Positions 7,796 to 14,796 of a stretch of DNA of 42,236 nucleotides are shown here, piece after piece. The number at the start of each line of letters is the position of its first letter. Position 1 is the stretch's first letter. A program made the translations under genes and the position numbers. The notes under the pieces were generated by a model. The model had not been told where the DNA came from. It did no database searches and was given only the letters and a program-made list of their open reading frames with translations. The stretch is from Deltaproteobacteria bacterium (lineage in GTDB: Bacteria > Desulfobacterota > Anaeroferrophillalia > Anaeroferrophillales > Tharpellaceae), in the NCBI GenBank assembly GCA_030633185.1, contig DAOVTG010000002.1, positions 1-42,236 of the forward strand, written 5' to 3'.

Positions 7796-9073
7796 ATGAA
7801 TATTGACATGATTAAAGAGTACAAGGATCTTTCAGTTTTTTTATTGAAGACCCTGCAGGGCTCGTTGCCCGGTGGTCAGGGCTCGGGCAAGGTTTTGGGC
7901 TCGCTGTATGAGTCCCTGCAAAGTGCCGCCAATGCGAGTCAAATCAAGCGTATTCACAAGCAGGTCAAAGATCTGCTTCTCAAAGAAAAGCCGGTTGATG
8001 TTAATTTATTGTTGGTGTCTATGCAGCGTTTGAAAAATGATCTGTTGTCCCAGTCAAACGTTGAAAATGATTTGCAAAGCCTTATCGACGAATTTAAGTC
8101 ACTGGTTGGTATGGCGCTACATCATATCGAAGGTCTTTCTCTGCAGGAGAAAGAGAGTCGGGAACTTTTTATACAATGTCGGGACGAACTGAAAGAGGTT
8201 GCCACGCCGGCTGCCATGAATAGTTATGTCGGTAAGTTTAAACGTCTCTTTTCACTCAATATTTTTCTTGACGATGAGACCGGTCGAGAGCGGGACGAAC
8301 TGAAGAAGATTATCTCTATTTTGGCGGACTCGATCTCCGGTCTGCTACAAAGCAGTGGTGCTTTTGACAGTGGTCTGGATGAGTGTGTCGAGCGTTTGCA
8401 GAGAACTCAGTCTCTGACTGAGGTGCAGGAGATTCGTGAGTTGTTGCTTCAGCAGACCAAAGGTCTGCAGGCTAGAACCCGACAGATGGTGGCGGATGTA
8501 GAGCAGGCGCGGGGACAGGTGGATGACGCCAATAAAAAGGTTGAAGTTCTTAAAAAGCAGATGGAAAAGGTTAAGCAGGAGATCATTATTGATCCCCTGA
8601 CTCGGACTTATAACCGGCGGGCTTACGATGAAAAGATCAATCAAGAGATGATGGGATACCAGCGTTATGGTCGACCGACGGCCTTGGCGATTATTGATAT
8701 CGATCACTTTAAGCTAGTCAATGATACTTACGGGCATCGAACCGGAGACGGAGTTCTGCGGGTTTTAAGTGAGGTCATGAAAAAAGAGATTCGCGAAATC
8801 GATGTCCTGGCTCGCTATGGTGGTGAGGAGTTTGCCTTGATTTTACCGCATACCCCATATCAAAAGGCTCTGGATGTTGCGGAACGGATCCGGCAAAAAG
8901 TTGAGGACAGCCGTTTTACTTACAAGGGCAAGCCTTTTTCAGTGACCATTAGTATCGGAGTCGGTACGCTTAAAGAGAATGATACCTTAGATAGTTACGT
9001 TGAAAGGGTCGATCAAGCCCTCTATCGAGCCAAAAATGGTGGTCGTAACCGAGTGGTTGGAGACGATGGTTAA
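7796..9073 (+). CDS. GGDEF-domain diguanylate cyclase with long helical N-terminus
   Basis: A 425-residue protein with about 260 residues of mostly helical sequence (coiled coil strongest around 205-265) and a C-terminal GGDEF domain: DPLTRTYNRRAYDE, LAIIDIDHFKLVND, GGEEF at about 342-346, and VDQALYRAKNGGRNRV. The inhibitory RxxD site (REID, about 333-336) is present five residues before GGEEF. There is no transmembrane segment, so it acts in the cytoplasm, and the N-terminus probably receives a signal through a partner or oligomerisation. It follows the sensor kinase by 24 bp and completes a three-gene signalling unit. Its stop codon shares the TTAA at 9070-9073 with the stop codon of the convergent acetyltransferase gene. 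Confidence 0.9.
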   Translation: MNIDMIKEYKDLSVFLLKTLQGSLPGGQGSGKVLGSLYESLQSAANASQIKRIHKQVKDLLLKEKPVDVNLLLVSMQRLKNDLLSQSNVENDLQSLIDEFKSLVGMALHHIEGLSLQEKESRELFIQCRDELKEVATPAAMNSYVGKFKRLFSLNIFLDDETGRERDELKKIISILADSISGLLQSSGAFDSGLDECVERLQRTQSLTEVQEIRELLLQQTKGLQARTRQMVADVEQARGQVDDANKKVEVLKKQMEKVKQEIIIDPLTRTYNRRAYDEKINQEMMGYQRYGRPTALAIIDIDHFKLVNDTYGHRTGDGVLRVLSEVMKKEIREIDVLARYGGEEFALILPHTPYQKALDVAERIRQKVEDSRFTYKGKPFSVTISIGVGTLKENDTLDSYVERVDQALYRAKNGGRNRVVGDDG

Positions 9074-9519
9074 AGTTTTTTAATCATGGCGATTTCGTCA
9101 CAGTCGGGAAACTTGACACATTTCAGACAGTCCCCCCAGACTTTATGGGGGAGTTGGTTCTTGTCGATGGTGTGGTAGCCGAGACCGGTAAAAAAACTCT
9201 CCTGATAGGTCAGGGTGAAGACCTTTTTTAAGCCCAGTTCGAGGGCTTCTTTTTCGCAGTCGCAGACCAGTTGTCGGCCGATTCCCTGTTTCGTATGGGG
9301 CGGCAGAACGGCCAGAGAACGAATCTCTCCCAAATCTTCCCAGCAGACATGTAAGGCACTGACCGCCAAAATTTTCTCTTTTTCTTGGTAAACGATGAAA
9401 TCACGCAGGTTGTCGTAGAGATCGCTGAGTGAGCGGGGTAACAGCAAGCCCTCATTGGCATAGTGTTCGAGGGCGTTCTGGATAGTCTTGACATCGTTTA
9501 TGGTAGCTCGACGAATCAT
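9070..9519 (-). CDS. argA: GNAT acetyltransferase, probable short-form N-acetylglutamate synthase
   Basis: A 149-residue GNAT protein: IRRATINDVKTIQNAL at the start, VSALHVCWEDLGEIRSLAV, the acetyl-CoA loop HTKQGIGRQLV, and FTLTYQESFFTGLGYH. These match the short single-domain N-acetylglutamate synthase type known from Mycobacterium (Rv2747) and from deltaproteobacteria, which starts arginine synthesis by acetylating glutamate. The C-terminal GDCLKCVKFPDCDEIAM block with three cysteines is typical of that subgroup as I recall it. It overlaps recN by four bases (ATGA), so the two are translationally coupled. argJ in this window could make the same product, so the assignment to argA is probable but not certain. 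Confidence 0.75.
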   Translation of the reverse strand: MIRRATINDVKTIQNALEHYANEGLLLPRSLSDLYDNLRDFIVYQEKEKILAVSALHVCWEDLGEIRSLAVLPPHTKQGIGRQLVCDCEKEALELGLKKVFTLTYQESFFTGLGYHTIDKNQLPHKVWGDCLKCVKFPDCDEIAMIKKL

Positions 9520-11219
9520 CTTGTTTTATCCTTTTTCGCCTCCCGGCGTAAGATTCGGGCATGTTCTTCGGCCTCTTTTGTGATCTCTTCACCGCTGCCC
9601 ATACGGGCCAGTTCGTGAATCCGTTCCGGCTCCTGATCCGGGGCGATTTCGGTGAGCTTGATTAAGGTCTGTTTTTTTTCCGGACAACTTGTTTTATCAA
9701 TGACAAAGTGGTGGTCGGCAAAGGCCGCAACCTGGGGCAGGTGGGTTACGGTGATCACTTGGCAGTTTTCAGCAATAGCGGCTATCTTACGGCCCACGGC
9801 CGCCGCCGTGCCGCCGCCAAGACCGGTGTCGACTTCGTCAAAGATCATAGTCGGTATCTGGTAACGATGGGCTGCCGTGGTTTTTATCGCCAGTAAAAGC
9901 CGGGAGAGCTCGCCGCCTGAGGCAATTTCGTCAATCGGGGCCGGCTCTTCACCCGGGTTGGCACTGAAGAGGAAAGTGATGCTGTCCATGCCGCCGGCGG
10001 AATAAGGAACTATTTCTCTTTTTATCAGAAAACGGGCCTGGGCCAGATTGAGATCGTGCAGGTGTCGGGTTACGGTTCGGGCCAGAATTTCTCCTTGTTC
10101 CTGGCGGGCTTGACCAAGTTTTTCGGCCGCCTGTAACAGTTTTTCTCTTTTTTCTGTAAGTTCAAGGGTCAGGCGTTCTTTTTCGGCGTCACGATTCTCC
10201 CATCCTCTTACCTTTCCCTCAAGTTCGTTACGGAGTTCAATCAGGCCATTTATATCGATTGCGAATTTTCGTTTGAGACGTTCCAGAACGGCGAGACGCT
10301 CTTCAGTCTCCTCAATGGTCTGCTCGTCGACTTCGAGGCGGGTCAGGTAGTTGTGATTCTCCTTGTGGATATCCTGGAGAGTGTCGATAATTTCGGTCAG
10401 AGTCTCCTCTGTTTGGGGAGCTTCGGCATCTCGACGTGAAAGCTCGCCGCTGATTTCGAGCAGGCGATAACAGTTGTCAATGATTGAACTATTGTTGGTA
10501 TAGCTGATCTCTTCGGCTTCCCGGGCCAGTTCTCGGAGTCGCCCGAGCTGTTGGTATTGCCGACGTTGGGTCAAGAGTTCATCCTCTTCCAAGGGGTCAA
10601 GGTGGGCGTCGCTGAGCTCGGTAAGTTGATGGGTATAGTAGTCCATCTGCCGGGCGGCTTCGCTGATTTCCTGCTGCCATTGTTCAAGTCGGCGTTCGAG
10701 TTCCTGATATTTGCTAAATAGTTTACCGTACTCCTCTTTTAATGGCAAAAGGCCGCCGAAAGTGTCAATCAGGCGCAGGGGTTCTTTAGGATCGCGCAAG
10801 TTCTGTTGTTGGTGTTGGTCGACAAATTCTATCAAGTGAGCGGCCAGGGTGGAGACCGTGTTGCCGGTGGTCGGCTGGTCGTTTAAATAGATGCGGTTGT
10901 TGATGCCGCCGTGGCTTTTGCGGCTGATATGGCGGCGCAGAATAATCTCATCCTGATCGGTGGCAAATCCGAGATCGTTAAGTCGTGAGCTGAAAGCGGG
11001 ATTTCGCGGCAGAGAGAAGATGGCGCTGATAATTACCGGCTGTTTTTCATCGTGAAAAATATCAGAGCCCGGTTTGCCCTCCAGGAGGGAGTTTAAGGCA
11101 CTTAGGATAATTGATTTACCAGCCCCGGTTTCGCCGGTCAGGACGGTCAGGCCAGCGGAGAAATCACATTCAATGTGATCGATTAATTTGTAATTGCTGA
11201 TGGTCAGATGTTTAAGCAT
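9516..11219 (-). CDS. recN: DNA repair ATPase RecN
   Basis: RecN is an SMC-like ATPase that acts early in double-strand break repair. The 567-residue length fits. The N-terminus has LTISNYKLIDHIECDF and Walker A GETGAGKS at about 29-36. The middle is a long coiled coil (about 150-375) with a central break. The C-terminal half has the ABC signature ASGGELSRLLLAIK and Walker B MIFDEVDTGLGGGTA, then VTHLPQVAAFADHHF. The gene lies between nadK and the argA-like gene in a leftward operon; nadK next to recN is a common arrangement in bacteria. Confidence 0.96.
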   Translation of the reverse strand: MLKHLTISNYKLIDHIECDFSAGLTVLTGETGAGKSIILSALNSLLEGKPGSDIFHDEKQPVIISAIFSLPRNPAFSSRLNDLGFATDQDEIILRRHISRKSHGGINNRIYLNDQPTTGNTVSTLAAHLIEFVDQHQQQNLRDPKEPLRLIDTFGGLLPLKEEYGKLFSKYQELERRLEQWQQEISEAARQMDYYTHQLTELSDAHLDPLEEDELLTQRRQYQQLGRLRELAREAEEISYTNNSSIIDNCYRLLEISGELSRRDAEAPQTEETLTEIIDTLQDIHKENHNYLTRLEVDEQTIEETEERLAVLERLKRKFAIDINGLIELRNELEGKVRGWENRDAEKERLTLELTEKREKLLQAAEKLGQARQEQGEILARTVTRHLHDLNLAQARFLIKREIVPYSAGGMDSITFLFSANPGEEPAPIDEIASGGELSRLLLAIKTTAAHRYQIPTMIFDEVDTGLGGGTAAAVGRKIAAIAENCQVITVTHLPQVAAFADHHFVIDKTSCPEKKQTLIKLTEIAPDQEPERIHELARMGSGEEITKEAEEHARILRREAKKDKTR

Positions 11220-11238
11220 AAATTTTTACTTAGTCATC

Positions 11239-11255
11239 CCGCAACTTTTGCGGGT
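11239..11255. repeat. Small hairpin between recN and nadK
   Basis: CCCGCAA and TTGCGGG form a perfect 7-bp stem with a 3-nt CTT loop. It is next to a TTTTTACTTAGTCATC motif related to the recurring motif described elsewhere in the window. There is no U-run after it on the minus strand, so it is more likely a repeat or processing element than a terminator. Confidence 0.45.
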
Positions 11256-11276
11256 TCATCATGATTGTCTTGCCTG

Positions 11277-12146
11277 CTACAGGTTGAGTTGGTAGCGTTC
11301 GCCCCATTTGAGTTTGTTGCGCAGGACTTCAAAATAGCTTTTGCTTGGTGAGGTTACGAGTTTGATGTCATGATCGGATCGGCTGATGACAACTTTGTCA
11401 AAAGGCTGCAGGGAAAAACCGGCCTGGCCGTCGAGGGTTAGAAAAACATCATCGCTGTCGACCGAGGTTAAGGTTGTCTCAATCGTGACTTCCGGCGGTA
11501 CAATGAGAGGTCGGTTGGAGAGCGTATGGGGGCAGATTGGCGCGACCGTAATACTGTTTAAGGTGGGGTAGACAATCGGCCCTCCCGCTGACAGGGAGTA
11601 GCCGGTGGAGCCGGTCGGGGTCGAAAAGATTAGGCCGTCAGCCTTGAAGGTGTTGACAAGTTTGCCGTCGATAACCGTTTCTAAGTCGATGATACGCGCC
11701 ATCGCTCCCTTGTTGATGACGACATCATTGAGAACGTTGTGGTTGGAGATGGGTTGGTCTCGACGGAAGAGAGTGACATTGAGGAGCATGCGAGGGCTTA
11801 AGGAGAAATTGCCGGCCAGGATATCTCCCATAACATCGAAGAGTTCATCCAAGGTAATGGCTGTCAAAAATCCTAAGCTACCCAGGTTGACGCCGAGAAT
11901 CGGCGGGTCACTTCGTTTCAGGTGACGGGCGATACTGAGCAGGGTGCCGTCACCGCCCAGGACAACTATCAGATCGGCTTGCTCGGAGATCTCGGTTTTG
12001 GATTGGCTTGAGAGTTTCAGGGGTGCAGCCAGTTCCTCTTCACAGAGCCCGCAAAGTTTACGTTTCTTGAGCCAGTCGTAGAGTTCGATGCCGATCTCAA
12101 GAGCCCGTTGATTTTTGCTTTTGGTGATTATTCCGATACTCTGCAT
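11277..12146 (-). CDS. nadK: NAD kinase NadK
   Basis: NAD kinase phosphorylates NAD to NADP in the cytoplasm. The 289-residue protein shows the family fold: GIITKS at the start, LIVVLGGDGTLLSIAR with GGDGT at about 64-68, LGVNLGSLGFLT, LNDVVINKGAMARIIDLE, ADGLIFSTPTGSTGYSLSAGGPI (the NAD-binding loop), and PICPHTLSNRPLIVP. All expected blocks are present and length is normal. It is flanked by recN downstream and the DUF342 gene upstream. Confidence 0.97.
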   Translation of the reverse strand: MQSIGIITKSKNQRALEIGIELYDWLKKRKLCGLCEEELAAPLKLSSQSKTEISEQADLIVVLGGDGTLLSIARHLKRSDPPILGVNLGSLGFLTAITLDELFDVMGDILAGNFSLSPRMLLNVTLFRRDQPISNHNVLNDVVINKGAMARIIDLETVIDGKLVNTFKADGLIFSTPTGSTGYSLSAGGPIVYPTLNSITVAPICPHTLSNRPLIVPPEVTIETTLTSVDSDDVFLTLDGQAGFSLQPFDKVVISRSDHDIKLVTSPSKSYFEVLRNKLKWGERYQLNL

Positions 12147-12151
12147 GAAGA

Positions 12152-12193
12152 TTTTTTTACGACGCCATCCCGTGACTTTTTTACGAATCCATC
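12152..12193. repeat. Two copies of a TTTTTACGAnnCCATC motif
   Basis: Two direct copies, TTTTACGACGCCATC ending at 12169 and TTTTACGAATCCATC ending at 12193, lie between nadK and the DUF342 gene. On the minus strand the motif reads GATGGATTCGTAAAAAAGT, and in the second copy it encodes the last residues and the TAA stop of the DUF342 gene. Related copies are at 2256-2269, 11226-11239, 22021-22037, 22044-22059 and 22152-22171. Confidence 0.6.
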
Positions 12194-13644
12194 ATATATG
12201 TCAATCGTTCAAAAGTTATAGTCTTGCTCTCTTTGTCGAGAGAAAATTCGATTGGTCCGCTGATGGTGCGTTCGACGACATAGCTCTCGAGGCCGATCTT
12301 GATTGTGGTTCCGGGGTGGGCGCATTTTTTGATGGTTATTTTCGCTTTGAGTCCGGCTTCAATTTTTTCTTCGATTATACTCTTTTTTTCTTTCAGGCGG
12401 GTGACCTGTTTTTCAATTTCAAGGTATTTATGCAGTATCTTTTCCGCTTCGGGTCGTTCTGCTTCAGGAAGTAAGGAGGTGTCTTTTTTCATTAAGACTT
12501 GGAGGCCGAGTTTGTCGACCATGGCGATCGACTGCGTGATAAGAGGCTCCATGAATTCTTCAATTTTTTTGATTTTTTCGATTAAGACGAGGGCGCCGCC
12601 GGTTTCAATTGTGGTTCGGCTGCCTTGCTCGCTGCCGAGTTCCCCGCAGGTCAATCCGTAAAAAGCGACAATTTTGCTGTCGCCGGTGATCATTTCCTGG
12701 CAACTGATGGTTTTGCCGGTAATGATGTGGCTGTTGATGATGTTTTTGGCTACGGTGATGGTGCCGCCGGTCTGAAGCTTGGTGACGGCTGAAATATATT
12801 CACAGCTAAGATCTCCGCCAACCGCGATTTTTTCGGTTTCGCTGCCGATAATGCCCTCGTCTACGGTCAGGTTAGCTTTGGTTCGGATTGAGCCGCTAAT
12901 GGTTTTTCCGATAAAAATATTGGCGTTTGAGATAATGCGAAAACCGGCCAGAAGATTACCGCTGATCTCTATCGGACCCTCAAACTCGATATGGCCGGTT
13001 TCGAGATCGACATCACCATCCAGATTATAGGTTTCCGAGATGCTCAAGGTGTCGTTGCTCAACAGCGCTTGTCCGGCGGCGGTTGCTTTATAGATGAGTT
13101 GGGTGCTGTTTTCATCAAGGGTAACGCCGGGGCCGGATTTGTAGCGTCGCAGAGGATTGAGAGGTTCATTTTTGACAATAGTGCCGTCGATAAGTCGGCC
13201 GGGAGTACCTTCCTGGCCGATAATAATCTCCAGCAGGATATCTTCCGGTTTGAAAAATTTAATTACTCCTTTATCCTTGTAATCAATCTGGTTTGAGTTC
13301 TGGAGTTTGCCGATGTTTTTGTCGCTCGTGAAATTAACTTTATAGCGGTGTTGAGAGACCGGTTTTTTAGGTAATCCCCGGGCGATAAGAGCGGTGATGC
13401 TCTTGTCGGGTTCATGATTGAACCGATCGCGGATGGCAAAAAGAGCCTTTTTGCTGATTCCCACAACGACGTTATCTTTCTTGAGAGCGGCGACTAGCTG
13501 GTCAGCGGTTATGGTTTCCTGGTTTTCCGGGTCGGGGGTTATCGAGAGTCGGGCTTCGGTTCGTTCCTGATTGATGGCGACGCTTATCATGCTAATTTCC
13601 GGTTGCGAAGGTTGTCCGGTTAATATCCCAGCCTTGTCTAACAT
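12181..13644 (-). CDS. FapA-like DUF342 family protein
   Basis: A 487-residue protein of the DUF342 (flagellar assembly protein A) family. Features are a long beta-rich central part with repeated turns such as DGDVDLETGHIEFEGPIEISGNLLAGFRI and GKTISGSIRTKANLTVDEGIIG (a right-handed beta-helix pattern, about residues 200-345; quoted as fragments), a preceding KRYKSGPGVTLDE-type segment, and a helical, lysine-rich coiled-coil stretch near residues 365-440. In E. coli and other bacteria such polymer-forming proteins are poorly understood. No flagellar gene is present here; it starts the leftward operon with nadK and recN. The start codon lacks an obvious ribosome binding site, so the exact N-terminus is uncertain. 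Confidence 0.75.
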   Translation of the reverse strand: MLDKAGILTGQPSQPEISMISVAINQERTEARLSITPDPENQETITADQLVAALKKDNVVVGISKKALFAIRDRFNHEPDKSITALIARGLPKKPVSQHRYKVNFTSDKNIGKLQNSNQIDYKDKGVIKFFKPEDILLEIIIGQEGTPGRLIDGTIVKNEPLNPLRRYKSGPGVTLDENSTQLIYKATAAGQALLSNDTLSISETYNLDGDVDLETGHIEFEGPIEISGNLLAGFRIISNANIFIGKTISGSIRTKANLTVDEGIIGSETEKIAVGGDLSCEYISAVTKLQTGGTITVAKNIINSHIITGKTISCQEMITGDSKIVAFYGLTCGELGSEQGSRTTIETGGALVLIEKIKKIEEFMEPLITQSIAMVDKLGLQVLMKKDTSLLPEAERPEAEKILHKYLEIEKQVTRLKEKKSIIEEKIEAGLKAKITIKKCAHPGTTIKIGLESYVVERTISGPIEFSLDKESKTITFERLTYMMDS

Positions 13645-13656
13645 ATAAAACCGGGT

Positions 13657-13716
13657 TTGACAAGATTATCGGAGAAAAGCTAAAATATTGACAATCCGCT
13701 GACCATTTGCTATTAA
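13657..13716 (+). promoter_or_regulatory. Tandem sigma-70 promoters for the M23 peptidase-secA group
   Basis: Two good matches: TTGACA at 13657-13662 with TAAAAT at 13681-13686 (18-bp spacer), and TTGACA at 13688-13693 with TATTAA at 13711-13716 (17-bp spacer). Both point rightward to the peptidase gene at 13778. Confidence 0.55.
13665..13694 (-). promoter_or_regulatory. Probable promoter of the DUF342-nadK-recN-argA operon
   Basis: On the minus strand TTGTCA (13694-13689) and GATAAT (13670-13665) are 18 bp apart, 21 bp before the DUF342 start codon. The -35 box overlaps a rightward -35 box almost base for base, so firing in the two directions may compete. Confidence 0.4.
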
Positions 13717-13777
13717 GGTTTCCAATTTAGGGTGGTGGGACTTTTTTAAAGTTCGTCAAACTTGAGGATGGATTGTC

Positions 13778-14707
13778 TTGATAGAATCTAAAGATAAATA
13801 TACACTGGTGCTTTTTCGGACCGGAAGTGGTGTGCATCGTAAGATGACCTTGCCGGTCAAACAGGTAAAGCGGGCCGTCTGGTTGCTGGCTCCCGGACTT
13901 TGTGCGTTTTTCATAGGGGCCGTGGTGGCGATTGCCCTCTATCTGGTAAACTTACACAGTATTAATGATTACAGCCAGATGGCCAGGGAAAACCGTGAAC
14001 TGGAGAAACAGGTAGGTTTTTTTTCGCAGCGCATGACTGATCTTTATGATCAGTTTACGAGTTTAAAAGAGAGCAATAGCCGGGTCAAGGTGTTGGCCAA
14101 TTTGGCGATTGTGCCAAGCCGGATAGAGACTCGGAGCGTGGGTGGTCCTGACCCCCTGGCGGCCGAGTTGACGGTTTCGAGTATCGACACGGAGCGTAAA
14201 CAGCAACTGGCCCGTATGCATCGGGAGTTGCAACGTCTAGAACTCGCAATTACACGCGAAGAGGGCGAGCTTAGACATTTGAGTGCTTACCTTGAAGAGC
14301 GCCAGACACTACTCAATTTCACCCCTTCAGTATGGCCCGTAAGAGGTTGGATCAGCTCCCGTTTCGGTTATCGGGTTTCTCCTTTTACCGGTCGTCGTGA
14401 GCTTCATAAAGGGCTCGATATTGTTAATCGGAGCGGCACCCCGGTGGTTGTGACTGCCGATGGCCAGGTTGTTTTTGCCGGCTACAAAGGGGGTTACGGA
14501 AAAATGGTGACGGTTGATCATGGCCTGGGTAAGGTGACCAAATATGGTCATCTCTCAAAGATTACGGTTCGCAGCGGAGATTCGGTGGTTCGCGGTCAGG
14601 AATTGGGTTTACTCGGTAATACCGGCCGTAGTACCGGGCCTCACCTTCATTATGAGGTCGTGGTCAACGGCAAGGCGGTAAATCCGGTTGAGTATCTGCT
14701 GGATTGA
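13778..14707 (+). CDS. Membrane-anchored M23 (LytM) peptidase with coiled coil
   Basis: A 309-residue cell-wall peptidase or amidase-activator-like protein. A short cytoplasmic N-terminus (KYTLVLFRTGSG) is followed by one membrane segment (about 32-56), a coiled coil (about 65-180) and a C-terminal LytM domain starting at SRFGYRVSPFTG. Zinc ligands are visible: HKGLD (histidine about 210, aspartate 214) and HLHYEV near residue 289, so it may be catalytically active and cut peptidoglycan crosslinks in the periplasm. The start is TTG at 13778 with a GAGG site 10 bp upstream; an overlapping ATG is out of frame and stops early. Its position before secA and argJ is, as I recall, conserved in Geobacter-like genomes. 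Confidence 0.88.
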   Translation: MIESKDKYTLVLFRTGSGVHRKMTLPVKQVKRAVWLLAPGLCAFFIGAVVAIALYLVNLHSINDYSQMARENRELEKQVGFFSQRMTDLYDQFTSLKESNSRVKVLANLAIVPSRIETRSVGGPDPLAAELTVSSIDTERKQQLARMHRELQRLELAITREEGELRHLSAYLEERQTLLNFTPSVWPVRGWISSRFGYRVSPFTGRRELHKGLDIVNRSGTPVVVTADGQVVFAGYKGGYGKMVTVDHGLGKVTKYGHLSKITVRSGDSVVRGQELGLLGNTGRSTGPHLHYEVVVNGKAVNPVEYLLD

Positions 14708-14796
14708 TAATTTAATTTTTTTTAAGGCCGTCAGGCATGGTCAATGGTCCTCGTGAAATTTTGCGGGGGCTTTTTGTTTTAAGAGGTTTGAGGTTA

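Noticed and set aside
11239..11255. Hairpin between nadK and recN as an intrinsic terminator
   Set aside because: No U-run follows on the minus strand and recN lies 20 bp further on in the same operon.
14737..14796. Twenty extra N-terminal residues on SecA
   Set aside because: The standard SecA N-terminus begins at 14797, which has a ribosome binding site.
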